NCBI RefSeq assembly: GCF_902506165.1
Contig: NZ_LR733817.1
Location: 620,001-684,000 of the forward strand
Direction of reading: 5' to 3'
DNA length: 64,000 nt
Source of the DNA: Bosea sp. 29B
Lineage (GTDB): Bacteria > Pseudomonadota > Alphaproteobacteria > Rhizobiales > Beijerinckiaceae
Part shown: piece after piece, positions 18,974 through 28,030 of the stretch
Layout of the letters: the number at the start of each line of letters is the position of its first letter
How positions within the stretch are numbered: the stretch's first letter is position 1
Program-made: the position numbers and the translations under genes
Notes under the pieces: generated by a model
What the model was told of the DNA's origin: nothing
Databases searched by the model: none
Seen by the model: the letters and a program-made list of their open reading frames with translations, nothing else

Positions 18974-19708
18974 TTATCGATTCATCGAGAGCCCGGCGCC
19001 CGATTTGGTGATCGCGCCGTTCATCGCACCGCCGCTGCCGACGCGCAGGCGCGCCACGACCGAACCACCCCTCTGGTAGAGATAGACCTCGCCGTCGCGG
19101 TAATCCCAGGCATTGACCTGTTGCAGGTCGCGATTGCTGCAGCCCGTGGCGTTGGCGCGGTAGAGATCGAGCGAAGGCGAACTCGAAAGCTGCACCCGGC
19201 AGGAGCCGCCGGTCGCCTCCTGCGCCGTCCAGTTGCCGATGACGCCATCGCGGCTCGAGACCGCCCCGCCGCGTGTCGGGCTTCCACCCGGAGCCGCGCC
19301 CGGATTGGCGTTGGCGACCTGAGGTGGCGCCGGCTCGACCGGGCGCTGCTGCTGCACCGGCGGCTGCTGCCCCGGCTGCGCTGCCTGCGGGTCGAAGAAC
19401 GGATCGTTCTGGGGCGGCATGCCGCCGGCGCCCGGCGCAGGGCCACCGGGCGGATAACCGCCCGCCTGCGGCGGCGCGCTCGGGTAGCCACCCGGCGGCG
19501 GCAAAGGCTCGGAGGTGATCGGCGCCGACTGGATCGGCGGTGCCGACTGGATCGGTTCGCTATAAACAGGCGCGCGCGCCACGGCCTGGCCCGAACCCGA
19601 GCCATATCCACCAAAACGCTGCGAGCCCGCGCAGGCGGTCAGCAGCACGAGAGGCAGCAGGCTCGCGGCCCGCAGCAGCGCAGAAGTCCTCAAGCTCATT
19701 CCCACCAT
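18974..19708 (-). CDS. Omp19-like outer-membrane lipoprotein, AprI/Inh family
   Basis: A 244-residue lipoprotein. The signal peptide ends in the lipobox LLTAC, about residue 25. A long Pro/Gly/Gln-rich, low-complexity linker follows (about residues 35-150). The C-terminal domain runs from VIGNWTAQEATGGSCRV to SMNR and carries the two cysteines and Trp typical of the Inh/AprI metalloprotease-inhibitor fold, as in Brucella Omp19. It is probably exposed in the envelope and may inhibit proteases. Starts at 19708 or 19699 both precede the signal sequence; the ORF extension to 19822 is unlikely. Confidence 0.75.
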   Translation of the reverse strand: MVGMSLRTSALLRAASLLPLVLLTACAGSQRFGGYGSGSGQAVARAPVYSEPIQSAPPIQSAPITSEPLPPPGGYPSAPPQAGGYPPGGPAPGAGGMPPQNDPFFDPQAAQPGQQPPVQQQRPVEPAPPQVANANPGAAPGGSPTRGGAVSSRDGVIGNWTAQEATGGSCRVQLSSSPSLDLYRANATGCSNRDLQQVNAWDYRDGEVYLYQRGGSVVARLRVGSGGAMNGAITKSGAGLSMNR

Positions 19709-19880
19709 CTCGACCAGTCGCCCGTCCGCGGCATTGTGCCCATGCCGCCTGAACGCGGCATGAAATATTTGGCGTGCGCGCGGTTCAAGGCTGCAAAACG
19801 CGCATCGGTCAAGTCTCAACATGGTTTTGCAGCGCGCATATGGCGTGGCAGAACGGTGCCCCCGTCATCCGGACTATCAG

Positions 19881-20309
19881 ATGAAGCCGCTCACTCCCTC
19901 CTCGATCCGCGCGCCCTTCGCCCGCTACAGCCACGGCGTCGAACTGCCTGCAGGCCAGCGGCTCGCCTTCTGCTCCGGCCAGCTCGGCATCGCCACCGAC
20001 GGGACGATTCCGGAAGGCGCCAGGGAGCAGGCCGATCTCTGCTTTTCCAACATCGCCGCGATCCTCGGCGAAGCCGGGATGACGCTGAAGGACATCGTCC
20101 GCATCAACGCCTACGTCACCGACCGCGCCCATATGAAAGGCTATATGGACTCGCGCGACGCCCATGTCGGCACCCCGCCGCCGGCCTCGACCCTGATGAT
20201 CGTCTCCGGCTTCACCCTGCCGGAGTTCAAGGTCGAGATCGAGGTGGTCGCGGCAGCGCCCGAGAAGCGGCGCAAGCCGACGCGTACGGTTACGGCGCCG
20301 AAATTCTGA
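19881..20309 (+). CDS. RidA family protein
   Basis: A 142-residue member of the RidA/YjgF/UK114 family, trimeric cytoplasmic enzymes that hydrolyse reactive enamine/imine intermediates. The start ATG at 19881 (MKPLTPSSIRAPFARYSHGV) matches the family's N-terminus; an upstream extension to 19821 is dropped. The conserved Arg is in DIVRINAYVTD. The terminal active-site Glu region is PEFKVEIEVVA. It lacks the canonical IPGP start and may be a paralogous subgroup with a different substrate. It sits alone. Confidence 0.88.
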   Translation: MKPLTPSSIRAPFARYSHGVELPAGQRLAFCSGQLGIATDGTIPEGAREQADLCFSNIAAILGEAGMTLKDIVRINAYVTDRAHMKGYMDSRDAHVGTPPPASTLMIVSGFTLPEFKVEIEVVAAAPEKRRKPTRTVTAPKF

Positions 20310-20324
20310 TTCGACAACCTTCCA

Positions 20325-20436
20325 GGTCATCCCGGACAAGCGGCGAAGCCGCGCCGATCCGGGATCCATGCCTGAGCCTCTATCGGTGAGGTTCAGGAAT
20401 GGGTCCCGGGTCTCCCTCCGGTCGCCCGGGATGACC
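20325..20436. repeat. GTCATCCCGG-type palindromic repeat
   Basis: A 112-bp element opens with GGTCATCCCGG and ends with CCCGGGATGACC. Between them lie GCGGCGAAGCCGC and GATCCGGGATCCATGCCTGA. It is a different family from the GTCATGGTCGGG units but has the same overall design. It lies between convergent ridA-like and opgG-like genes. Confidence 0.8.
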
Positions 20437-20471
20437 CGCGAGGTTGGATAGAGCCTTCGCGAAGGTCCGGC

Positions 20472-22049
20472 TCAGCTCGCGTCGGGCGCCCGCCAGGGGA
20501 AGCTCCAGGTCTCGGTCAGGGTCTTGCTGCCGCTCTTCAGGAAGGCGCGCATCTCGGCGAGTTGGCCCGGCTCGACCACGATGTCGATGAAGGCCCGGAA
20601 GCCCTCCGTCTTTGGATTCGGCACCAGGAAGGCGCGGTTGATCCGGCCATAGGCGATCGAGGGCACGATCTCGACCTTTTCCGGCTGCTTCAGATAATAG
20701 CCGAGATCGCCGCCGGCGAAGTCGACGATGAAGCGCCTTGTATTCTCGGTCACCGCCTCACCCGAGCCGAGCGCCTTCGGCTTGGCCTGGTAGGTGTTGA
20801 TCGCCCGTCCGCCCGGATGCAGATCGCTGGAGTCCAGCATGGCGGTGAGCTTGTAGCCGAAGCGGAATTCGCGCCCTGGCTCCAGCGCCAGCTTCGGCGC
20901 CCAGAGCGCGACGATGTTGTCGTTGGTTTCATCCGTGGTCGGCAGTTCGATCAGTTCGACCACGCCCTCGCCCCAGTCGCCTTGCGGCTCGATCCAGTAG
21001 GACGGCCTGAGCTCATAGTTGAGGTCGAGGTCCTGATAGTGCTCGAACACCCGGTCGCGCTGCATCAGGCCGAAGCCGCGGACATTGCGCTCGACGAAGG
21101 AGGAGGCGGCCGGGACGCGGGCGTTGCGCAGGGGGCGCCAGATCCACTCGCCGGTGCTGGAGTGGATCAGGAGGCCGTCCGAATCGTGCAGCTCGCTGCG
21201 GAAATCATCGTGGAAGCGCCGGTCGTTCTCGCCGGTGAAGAACATCGAGGTCAGCGGCGCCAGGCCGAGCTTCTCGATCGGCTTGCGCGGGAACAGCGCC
21301 GCGCCGACATCGATCACGCTGTCGCCATCCGGATAGATATGGAAGCGATAGGCTCCGGCAACGGAAGGCGAATCGAGCAGCGCATAGACCGTGATGCGGT
21401 CGGCATCGGCTGCCGGCGTCTCCACCCAGAACTCGCGGAAGATCGGAAACTCCTCGCCGCCCGGCACGCCTGCGCCGATCGAAAGGCCGCGCGCCGAGAG
21501 GCCATAGCGTTGCCCGCGCCCTAGCACGCGGAAATAGCTCGCGCCGATGAAGGAGATCAGCTCGTCGAAGACGCGCGGATCGTTGAGCGGGTAGTGCAGC
21601 CGGAAGCCGGCGAAGCCGAGATTGACCGGCAGGGGCTTGTCGAACTTGGTTCGCCCGTAGTCGAAGAGATTGGCGGCATAGGGCACCGGTGTCGGTACGC
21701 CGTCGCGAATCACATTCACCGTCACCGGCCGGGTGAACAGGAAGCCGGGGTGGAACATCTGCATGCGGAAGCCGGAGTTCGACTGGGCGAGCAGCGCCCG
21801 CTCCGGCCGGAAGCGGATCTCGCGCCAGGCGTCGAAATCGAGCCGCGTCAGCGCCTCCGGCAATGCCGGCCCTGCTTCATAGGGCACGGCCGCGATCTCG
21901 CGGGCCCGGCGCACCACCTCGTCGAAGCCGAATCGCGGCTGCGGCGGCGCCTGTTCCGGCTGTTGCGCCAGCAAAGCCTGCGGCGCGGCGGTGGCGCACA
22001 ATGCGGCGCTCAGCCCGGCCAGAACCCGGCGGCGATCGGTAACAGTCAT
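20472..22049 (-). CDS. periplasmic glucan biosynthesis protein, OpgG/MdoG family
   Basis: A 525-residue exported protein. It has a Tat-like signal (DRRRVLAGL, then a hydrophobic stretch ending near ALLAQ). The mature part has the OpgG/OpgD fold signatures, including ARGLSIG-GEEFPIFREFWVE and a C-terminal Ig-like region. The family shapes or branches osmoregulated periplasmic glucans; no opgH partner is visible nearby. OpgG and OpgD are hard to tell apart here, and the Tat-like signal favours the OpgD type. ATGs at 22067 and 22091 are alternative starts. Confidence 0.88.
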   Translation of the reverse strand: MTVTDRRRVLAGLSAALCATAAPQALLAQQPEQAPPQPRFGFDEVVRRAREIAAVPYEAGPALPEALTRLDFDAWREIRFRPERALLAQSNSGFRMQMFHPGFLFTRPVTVNVIRDGVPTPVPYAANLFDYGRTKFDKPLPVNLGFAGFRLHYPLNDPRVFDELISFIGASYFRVLGRGQRYGLSARGLSIGAGVPGGEEFPIFREFWVETPAADADRITVYALLDSPSVAGAYRFHIYPDGDSVIDVGAALFPRKPIEKLGLAPLTSMFFTGENDRRFHDDFRSELHDSDGLLIHSSTGEWIWRPLRNARVPAASSFVERNVRGFGLMQRDRVFEHYQDLDLNYELRPSYWIEPQGDWGEGVVELIELPTTDETNDNIVALWAPKLALEPGREFRFGYKLTAMLDSSDLHPGGRAINTYQAKPKALGSGEAVTENTRRFIVDFAGGDLGYYLKQPEKVEIVPSIAYGRINRAFLVPNPKTEGFRAFIDIVVEPGQLAEMRAFLKSGSKTLTETWSFPWRAPDAS

Positions 22050-22236
22050 GATCGAAGCTTGCCCCATGGATATAGGCGCGCGAAGGCGCACTACGCCAAC
22101 GACTTAGGCGATGAAATGGGGCTGGTCTAGGGCGCCGCCATGGCCTGCGCGAGCCAACGTCAAAAGGAAATGAGAGCGGCACCCCGTCGCGCCGCCCCGT
22201 CCTGTAAAAAATCCGGTCCCGGCCGTCAGAAAAAAC

Positions 22237-22265
22237 TTGAAGCGCGGGGCACGCGCCCGTATATG
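22237..22265 (+). promoter_or_regulatory. sigma-70-type promoter for the decarboxylase leader
   Basis: TTGAAG (22237-22242) and TATATG (22260-22265) are separated by exactly 17 bp. Transcription would start near 22272, leaving a 440-nt 5' leader before the gene. Confidence 0.6.
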
Positions 22266-22465
22266 CAGCTCACCCAATTCGCACGTGCCTGTGGCCGCGT
22301 GCTGGTCGGTGGGCATCCGGACAAGAGGCCGGACAGCCGCCAGGGATGGGAAACGGATGGAGGGGGATGGATATCCCCTCAAATCACGCTCCCGGCGCTC
22401 GCAAGAGGGCCGCTCCCGAACAGCGACCAGCAGCCGGAGGCGAAACCGGCGAACCCCGAATCTCC

Positions 22466-22714
22466 ACGGGGGACGTAGCTTAAAGCAACGACGGAGCGGG
22501 CTTTTTTGGTCTCGTTGGTCCTCCAAAGGCCAACACCGAAGAGGCTTGTCCTTCATTGCCGGGCGTGCGGGGTTAATCTCCCAATCGACGGTGTTTCGGG
22601 TCCGGACGTCTCGTCCGCAGTCCTAAGGCGTCTCCACAGCGCCTCGGGTCGCGGTCGTTTCAACCGGCTACACGTCGTATCGGCGCCGCTTGCGTCGAAG
22701 AGGAGCAGCGTCTC
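22466..22714 (+). ncRNA. putative speF-type 5' leader RNA
   Basis: Alphaproteobacterial ornithine decarboxylase genes are known to carry a conserved structured leader called the speF motif. This segment is in the right place, is G/C-structured, and has local hairpins at 22514-22534 and 22603-22617 with unusual U-rich interruptions (GGGCTTTTTTGG). I infer the assignment from position and structure. The boundaries are approximate, and no covariance model was run. Confidence 0.5.
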
Positions 22715-23860
22715 ATGACCGAGCGCATCCGTGAATTTCTGCGTGACCGCCGCGAGGATGGTCCCTGCGTCGTGATCGACCTCGAAGTCGTGCGCGAGAA
22801 CTATGTCGCCTTCTCCCGGGCGCTGCCGGACACCCGCGTCTTCTACGCGGTCAAGGCGAACCCGGCGCCGGAAGTGCTGCGCCTCCTCGCCAAGCTCGGT
22901 TCCTGCTTCGATTGCGCCTCGGTCGTCGAGATTGAGCTGGCGCTTTCGGCCGGCGCCACGGCCGACCGCATCTCCTTCGGCAACACCATCAAGAAGGAGC
23001 GCGACGTCGCCCGCGCCATGGAGCTCGGCGTGCGCCTGTTCGCCGTCGACTGCGAAGCCGAGGTCGAGAAGGTCGCCCGTGCCGCCACTGCCACCAAGGC
23101 CGAAGGCGCGCGTATCTTCTGCCGCATCCTCTGCGACGGCGCCGGCGCCGACTGGCCGCTTTCGCGCAAGTTCGGCTGCGTGCCCGAAATGGCCGCGGAC
23201 GTGCTCGAGCATGGTCATCGCCTCGGCCTGCAGGCCTATGGCATCTCGTTCCATGTCGGCTCGCAGCAGGCGAACGTGAACGCCTGGGATTCGGCCCTCG
23301 CCTCGGCCTCGGCCGTGTTCAAGGAGTGCGCCACCCGCGGCCTGTCGCTGTCGATGGTCAACCTCGGCGGCGGCTTCCCGGCGCGCTACCTGAAGCCGAT
23401 CCCGGGCGTCCCGGCCTATGGCGATGCGATCTTCCAGGCGCTGTCGAAGCATTTCGGCAACCGTCTGCCGGAGACCATCATCGAGCCGGGCCGCGGCATG
23501 GTCGGCGAAGCCGGCCTGATCGAGGCCGAGGTCGTGCTGATCTCGAAGAAGAGCGAGGACGATCAGGTTCGCTGGGTCTATCTCGACATCGGCAAGTTCA
23601 ACGGCCTCGCCGAGACGATGGACGAGGCGATCCGCTACCCGATCCGAACGATCCGGGACGGCGACGCCACGGTTCCCTGCGTGCTCGCCGGCCCGACCTG
23701 CGATTCGGTCGACGTCATGTACGAGAAGACCCCGTACATGCTGCCGTTCAGCCTGGAGATCGGGGACAAGGTCCTGATCGAGGGCACCGGCGCCTATACG
23801 ACGACCTATGCGGCCGTCGCCTTCAACGGCTTCCCGCCGCTGAAGCAGTACGTCATCTGA
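22715..23860 (+). CDS. type III PLP-dependent ornithine (or lysine/ornithine) decarboxylase
   Basis: Decarboxylates ornithine to putrescine. The 381-residue alanine-racemase-fold enzyme has the PLP lysine in FYAVKAN (about residue 48). SFHVGSQ and NLGGGFPARY contact the cofactor. EPGRGMVGEAG is the phosphate-binding loop, and the second-subunit cysteine lies in GPTCDSVD, which favours ornithine over meso-diaminopimelate. Some close relatives also take lysine. AGGAG lies 9 bp before the ATG. It has a long structured leader and is followed by a GNAT gene; homospermidine synthase lies 5 kb downstream on the same strand. Confidence 0.93.
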   Translation: MTERIREFLRDRREDGPCVVIDLEVVRENYVAFSRALPDTRVFYAVKANPAPEVLRLLAKLGSCFDCASVVEIELALSAGATADRISFGNTIKKERDVARAMELGVRLFAVDCEAEVEKVARAATATKAEGARIFCRILCDGAGADWPLSRKFGCVPEMAADVLEHGHRLGLQAYGISFHVGSQQANVNAWDSALASASAVFKECATRGLSLSMVNLGGGFPARYLKPIPGVPAYGDAIFQALSKHFGNRLPETIIEPGRGMVGEAGLIEAEVVLISKKSEDDQVRWVYLDIGKFNGLAETMDEAIRYPIRTIRDGDATVPCVLAGPTCDSVDVMYEKTPYMLPFSLEIGDKVLIEGTGAYTTTYAAVAFNGFPPLKQYVI

Positions 23861-24089
23861 CGAAACGGGAGGGCTTGCCGCCCTCCCTCACTCATCGGGT
23901 CCGGCGAAGCGCCCTGCCAGCTATCGGCAGGCTGCCCGTGAAAGCGGGCGGAGCGTTCGTGCCTCCAAGAATGGAGCGCGAGCGTGGCTCCCGCCGGACC
24001 CTCTTCCACACAATCCCTAGTTTGTGGCCGCGCTCGCGCGGCGCCGGGAAGGTCCGCGCGATGGCGGGCGCTCCGGTAGGAGGTGCGTC

Positions 24090-24626
24090 ATGATCACGAT
24101 CCGCGACGAGATCGAGACCGATATCCCGGGCCGCGAGGTCCTGCTCGACCGCTGCCTCGGCGAGCGCCGCACGACCAAGTCGAGCGAGCGTCTGCGCGAA
24201 GGCCGCCTGCCGGCGGAAGGCCTGGCCCTGACTGCCGAGCGCGATGGCGCGATCGTCGCGACCGTGCGCCTCTGGCATGTCGAGGCCGCCGGCAAGCCTG
24301 CGCTGCTGCTCGGCCCGCTCGCGGTCTCGCCGGAACTGCAGGGCGAAGGCCTCGGCAAGGCGATGATGCGCGAGGCGATCTGGCGCGCCGCCTGCCGCGG
24401 CCATGGCGCGATCCTGCTGGTCGGCGACGCGCCCTATTACGAGCGGTTCGGCTTCACCGCCGAGCCGATGGCCGATCTTTCCATGCCGGGCCCGTTCGAG
24501 CGCGAGCGCTTCCTCGGCCTGGAACTCCGCGACGGCGCGCTCCAGGGCGCGAGCGGCGTGCTCAAGGCCACGGGAGCGCTCGTGCCGGCCGCCGGAGCGG
24601 AAGGTCTCCGACGTCGCGCAGCCTGA
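24090..24626 (+). CDS. GNAT family N-acetyltransferase (YhbS-like)
   Basis: A 178-residue acetyltransferase, starting at ATG 24090 after a near-perfect TAGGAGGT. LLLGPLAVSPELQGEGLGKAMM is the acetyl-CoA motif A and includes QGEGLG. LLVGDAPYYERFGF is motif B of the YhbS type. The substrate is unknown. It lies 230 bp after the decarboxylase on the same strand, and this neighbour relation suggests, without proving, a polyamine or related acceptor. Confidence 0.85.
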   Translation: MITIRDEIETDIPGREVLLDRCLGERRTTKSSERLREGRLPAEGLALTAERDGAIVATVRLWHVEAAGKPALLLGPLAVSPELQGEGLGKAMMREAIWRAACRGHGAILLVGDAPYYERFGFTAEPMADLSMPGPFERERFLGLELRDGALQGASGVLKATGALVPAAGAEGLRRRAA

Positions 24627-24785
24627 CGTCGCAGCCTCGACACCAAGTTCAGCGGGCAGGCCCTAGGGTCCGCCCGTTCTGCGTTCAGGCGCCCGCTATT
24701 TCACCGCCCTCGTCGCCGAAGCGTCATTCAAATTTCACCGGACTGTCGTCCAGGACCGCCATCACCCGCCGCGAAGGCGGGAACA

Positions 24786-25727
24786 ATGGCAGACACGGTT
24801 CTGGCGAATAGCTTGGTACGGCCTCAAGCTGTGCGGTTCACGACTTGGCGGCCGCGCCGGTCGACGCTGCTCGCCTTCGGCTTGCTGGCGCCCTCGCTGA
24901 TCCTGCTGACGCTGTTCACCTACTGGCCGGTCGCTCAGGTCTTCTGGCAATCGTTGCACAACCAGCAGAAGGTCGGCGGTCCGCAGGGCTTCGTCGGCCT
25001 CGCAAACTTCGCCGCGCTCTTCGCCGATGCCGCCTTCCGCAAGGCCCTCGCCAACAACCTGCTCTACGCCATCGGCACCGTGATCCCGAGCCTCGTGCTG
25101 GCGCTCGGCTTCGCCATGGCGCTGGTCCGGTCGAGCCGCGTCAACGCGCTGTTCCGCTCGCTCTTCTTCCTGCCGGTGCTGATCCCGCTCGTCGCGGCCG
25201 CCTCGGTCTTCCTGTTCATCTTCCTGCCCAATGCCGGATTGCTCGACTACCACCTCGCCAAGCTCGCGATCTCCGGGCCGAACTGGCTGGGCGACCCGGA
25301 TATCGCGCTCTGGTCGATCATGGGCCTGACGATCTGGAAGAACGCCGGCTACTACATGCTGTTCTTTCTCGCCGGCCTTCAGGCGGTTCCGGCCGACGCC
25401 TATGAGGCGGCGATCCTCGACGGCGCCAATCCCTGGCAGCGCCTGCGCTACGTCACCCTGCCCTATCTCAAGCCGACGATCGGCTTCGTGCTGGTGATCG
25501 GGCTGCTCAACGTCGTGACCCAGGTCGACCACGTCTTCGTGCTGACCAAGGGCGGCCCGTCCGACTCCACCAACCTGCTGCTGTTCTACGTCTACCAGCA
25601 GGCGGTCGAGAGCTACGACGCAGGCCGCGCCGCCGCCGGCACGCTCGTCATGCTGGCGCTGCTGCTCGTCATCTCCGCGAGTTCGCTGCGCACGATCGAG
25701 CGCTCCTTCGGGGAGCGCGACCAATGA
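24786..25727 (+). CDS. ABC importer permease, UgpA-like
   Basis: A 313-residue inner-membrane permease of the carbohydrate-uptake-1 class, with about six transmembrane segments. The cytoplasmic EAA loop is EAAILDGANPWQRLRYVTLPYLKP, which docks the ATPase. It overlaps the next permease by ATGA and is followed by a binding protein and a phosphodiesterase. No ATPase gene is in the cluster, so an MsiK/UgpC-like subunit encoded elsewhere would be needed. The substrate class, glycerol-3-phosphate or glycerophosphodiesters, is inferred from the GpdQ neighbour. Confidence 0.9.
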   Translation: MADTVLANSLVRPQAVRFTTWRPRRSTLLAFGLLAPSLILLTLFTYWPVAQVFWQSLHNQQKVGGPQGFVGLANFAALFADAAFRKALANNLLYAIGTVIPSLVLALGFAMALVRSSRVNALFRSLFFLPVLIPLVAAASVFLFIFLPNAGLLDYHLAKLAISGPNWLGDPDIALWSIMGLTIWKNAGYYMLFFLAGLQAVPADAYEAAILDGANPWQRLRYVTLPYLKPTIGFVLVIGLLNVVTQVDHVFVLTKGGPSDSTNLLLFYVYQQAVESYDAGRAAAGTLVMLALLLVISASSLRTIERSFGERDQ

Positions 25728-26575
25728 TCGAGGCCTCGACCGGCGTCGCCAACCGCGAGATCACGCCCAGGCTCGGCTACGCCGCGACCTTGCTGCTCGC
25801 GGCGCTCTGGATGGTGCCGTTTCTCTGGATGCTGGTCGCCGCCTTCAACCCGCACACCTATGGCGGCTCGGGCATGGCCTCGCTGGTGCCGTCCTACCTC
25901 CCGACGCTCGGCAACTTCGCCGAGGCCTGGGCCTCGGCCGATTTCCCGCGCTATGGCCTCAACACCGCGATCATCAGCTTCGGCATCCTGGCCGTGCAGA
26001 TCGTCACCATCACGCTGGCGGGCTATGCCTTCGCCCGCATCGACTTCCCCGGCCGGACGCTGTGCTTCTACCTGTTCCTGCTGCAGCTGATGCTGGCGCC
26101 GGTCGTGCTGATCGTCCCCAATCTGGCGATGATCGCCAAGCTTGGCCTCTATGACAGCCTGCTTGGCGTGATGGCGCCCTATTTCGCCTCCGCCTTCGGC
26201 ACCTTCCTGATGCGCCAGGCCTTTCTGGCGATCCCGCGCGAGCTCGAGGATGCGGCGCTGATCGATGGCGCCAGCGTCTGGCAGCGCATCGGCTTCATCT
26301 ACCTGCCTTTGGCGAAGCCCTCGCTGATCGCCTTCTCGATCGTCTCGGTCACCAGCCACTGGAACGAGTTCCTCTGGCCGCTGATGGTGATCAATTCGCC
26401 GGACCTGCGCCCTCTCACCGTCGGCCTCGCCTCGTTCACGCGCGGTGCCGAGGGCGCGCAGGCCTGGGGCGTCATCGCCGCCGGCACCCTGATGGTCAGC
26501 GCACCGTTGCTGATCGCCTTCGCGCTGTTCCAGCGCGCCTTCGTCAATTCCTTCGTCTCGTCAGGCATCAAGTAA
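25724..26575 (+). CDS. ABC importer permease, UgpE-like
   Basis: The second permease of the same importer, 283 residues. The EAA-type loop appears as EDAALIDGASVWQRIGFIYLPLAKPS, and NEFLWPLMV is the conserved C-terminal block of this permease type. Its ATG overlaps the first permease's stop, so the two are cotranslated as a heterodimer. The binding-protein gene follows after 12 bp. Confidence 0.92.
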   Translation: MIEASTGVANREITPRLGYAATLLLAALWMVPFLWMLVAAFNPHTYGGSGMASLVPSYLPTLGNFAEAWASADFPRYGLNTAIISFGILAVQIVTITLAGYAFARIDFPGRTLCFYLFLLQLMLAPVVLIVPNLAMIAKLGLYDSLLGVMAPYFASAFGTFLMRQAFLAIPRELEDAALIDGASVWQRIGFIYLPLAKPSLIAFSIVSVTSHWNEFLWPLMVINSPDLRPLTVGLASFTRGAEGAQAWGVIAAGTLMVSAPLLIAFALFQRAFVNSFVSSGIK

Positions 26576-26587
26576 GGGGTCCAGACA

Positions 26588-27922
26588 ATGACCATCACCA
26601 CCCGCAGATCGGTCCTCGCCGGCGCGGCGCTTGCCGCTTCGTTCGCGGTCGCACCCGCCTTCGCGCAGGCGCCGACCGAGATCGAGCTGTTTTTCCCCGT
26701 CCCGGTCGACGGACAGCTCGCCCGCGACATGACCGCGCTGATCAAGGAGTTCAACGAGAAGAACCCTGCGATCAAGGCGACGCCGGTCTACACCGGTTCC
26801 TATGACGAGACGCTGATCAAGACCCGCGCCGCGATGAAGGCCGGCAAGCCGCCGGCGGCCGTGATCATGTCGGCCAACTTCCTGCTCGACCTCAAGATCG
26901 AGGGCGAGATCCAGAAGCTCGACGACCTGATCAAGGCCGACGGCAAGAGCAACGACGCCTATATGGGCCAGTTCTTCCGCGCCCTGCACGGCAACGCGGT
27001 GCTTGACCGCTCGGTCTATGGCGTGCCCTTCCACAATTCGACGCCGCTGCTCTATGTCAACGCCGACCACTTCAGGGAAGCCGGCCTCGATCCGGAGAAG
27101 CTGCCGACGAATTGGGAGGAGCTCGCCGCCGCCGCCAAAAAGCTGACCAAGCGCGAGGGCGACCGCGTCACCCGCTGGGGCATCATGGTGCCCTCGAACT
27201 ACGATTACGGCGGCTGGATCCTGCAGGCCCTGACCCAGTCGAATGGCGGCCAGTGGTTCAATGTCGATTACGGCGGCGAGGTCTACTATGACAGCCCGTC
27301 GATGCTCGGCGCCCTGACCTTCTGGTCGGACCTCGTCGCCAAGCACAAGGTCCACCCGGCCGGCGTCCAGGCGGGCGGCGCGGTCTCGACCGCCTTCCTC
27401 TCCGGCCAGGCCTCGATGATGCTGCTCTCGACCGGCTCGCTGACTCATATCCGCACCAACGCGAAGTTCCCCTACAAGGTCGCCTTCGTGCCGAAGAACG
27501 TGAAGAACGAGGTGCCGATCGGCGGCGCCTCGCTCGTCATCCCGACCGGCGTCGAAGGCGAGCGCCGCAAGGCCGCCTGGACCCTGATCAACTGGATGAC
27601 CTCGCCGGAGAAGTCCGGCTGGTGGAGCCGCGCCACCGGCTACTTCGCCCCGAACATGGCGGCCTACGAGCTGCCGGAGATGAAGGAGTTCATCGCCAAG
27701 AATCCTGACGCCGGCATCGCCGTCAGCCAGCTCGCCTACGCCAAGCCCTGGTTCGCGACCTACAAGACGGTTCCGGTCCGCAAGGCGATCGAGGACGAGC
27801 TCCAGGCCGTGCTCTCCGGCAAGAAGCAGCCCAAGGAGGCGCTCGTCTCGGCCCAGAAGACCGCGGACGAGATCATGAAGCCCTATGTCGAGCAGACCGC
27901 GCTGAAGCTGCCGACGCAGTGA
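26588..27922 (+). CDS. ABC importer substrate-binding protein, UgpB-like
   Basis: A 444-residue periplasmic solute-binding protein. It has an N-terminal signal with a twin arginine (TTRRSVLAGAALA) and cleavage near PAFAQA. The mature part begins IELFFPVPVDGQLARDM and includes VPFHNSTPLLYVN near 145, a typical hinge/ligand segment of the UgpB/glycerophosphodiester-binding group. A perfect 13-bp hairpin follows its stop and precedes the phosphodiesterase gene, a usual place for differential mRNA stability. Confidence 0.88.
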   Translation: MTITTRRSVLAGAALAASFAVAPAFAQAPTEIELFFPVPVDGQLARDMTALIKEFNEKNPAIKATPVYTGSYDETLIKTRAAMKAGKPPAAVIMSANFLLDLKIEGEIQKLDDLIKADGKSNDAYMGQFFRALHGNAVLDRSVYGVPFHNSTPLLYVNADHFREAGLDPEKLPTNWEELAAAAKKLTKREGDRVTRWGIMVPSNYDYGGWILQALTQSNGGQWFNVDYGGEVYYDSPSMLGALTFWSDLVAKHKVHPAGVQAGGAVSTAFLSGQASMMLLSTGSLTHIRTNAKFPYKVAFVPKNVKNEVPIGGASLVIPTGVEGERRKAAWTLINWMTSPEKSGWWSRATGYFAPNMAAYELPEMKEFIAKNPDAGIAVSQLAYAKPWFATYKTVPVRKAIEDELQAVLSGKKQPKEALVSAQKTADEIMKPYVEQTALKLPTQ

Positions 27923-27932
27923 ACCGACAACA

Positions 27933-27966
27933 GAGCCGCATCCGGACCCAGGCCCGGATGCGGCTC
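27933..27966 (+). terminator. strong hairpin after the binding-protein gene
   Basis: GAGCCGCATCCGG (27933-27945) pairs with CCGGATGCGGCTC (27954-27966) over 13 perfect base pairs with an 8-nt loop. There is no U-tract, so it may attenuate transcription or protect upstream mRNA rather than end it. Confidence 0.65.
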
Positions 27967-28030
27967 GCTCCTCTCCCGAAATGGCCGATCAGAGCCCGGC
28001 CGTGACGCCTCCTCATCGGACAAGACGACC

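Larger units (their letters stand above)
22050..22714 (+). other. 665-bp noncoding region and leader upstream of the decarboxylase gene
   Basis: No substantial protein gene was found. The region holds a good promoter at 22237-22265, a possible 45-codon leader ORF at 22346-22483 with little support, and a structured segment from about 22466 to 22714. Hairpins include GTTGGTC/GGCCAAC (22514-22534) and CGGACG/CGTCCG (22603-22617). It ends in AGGAG, 9 bp before the decarboxylase ATG. Confidence 0.6.
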
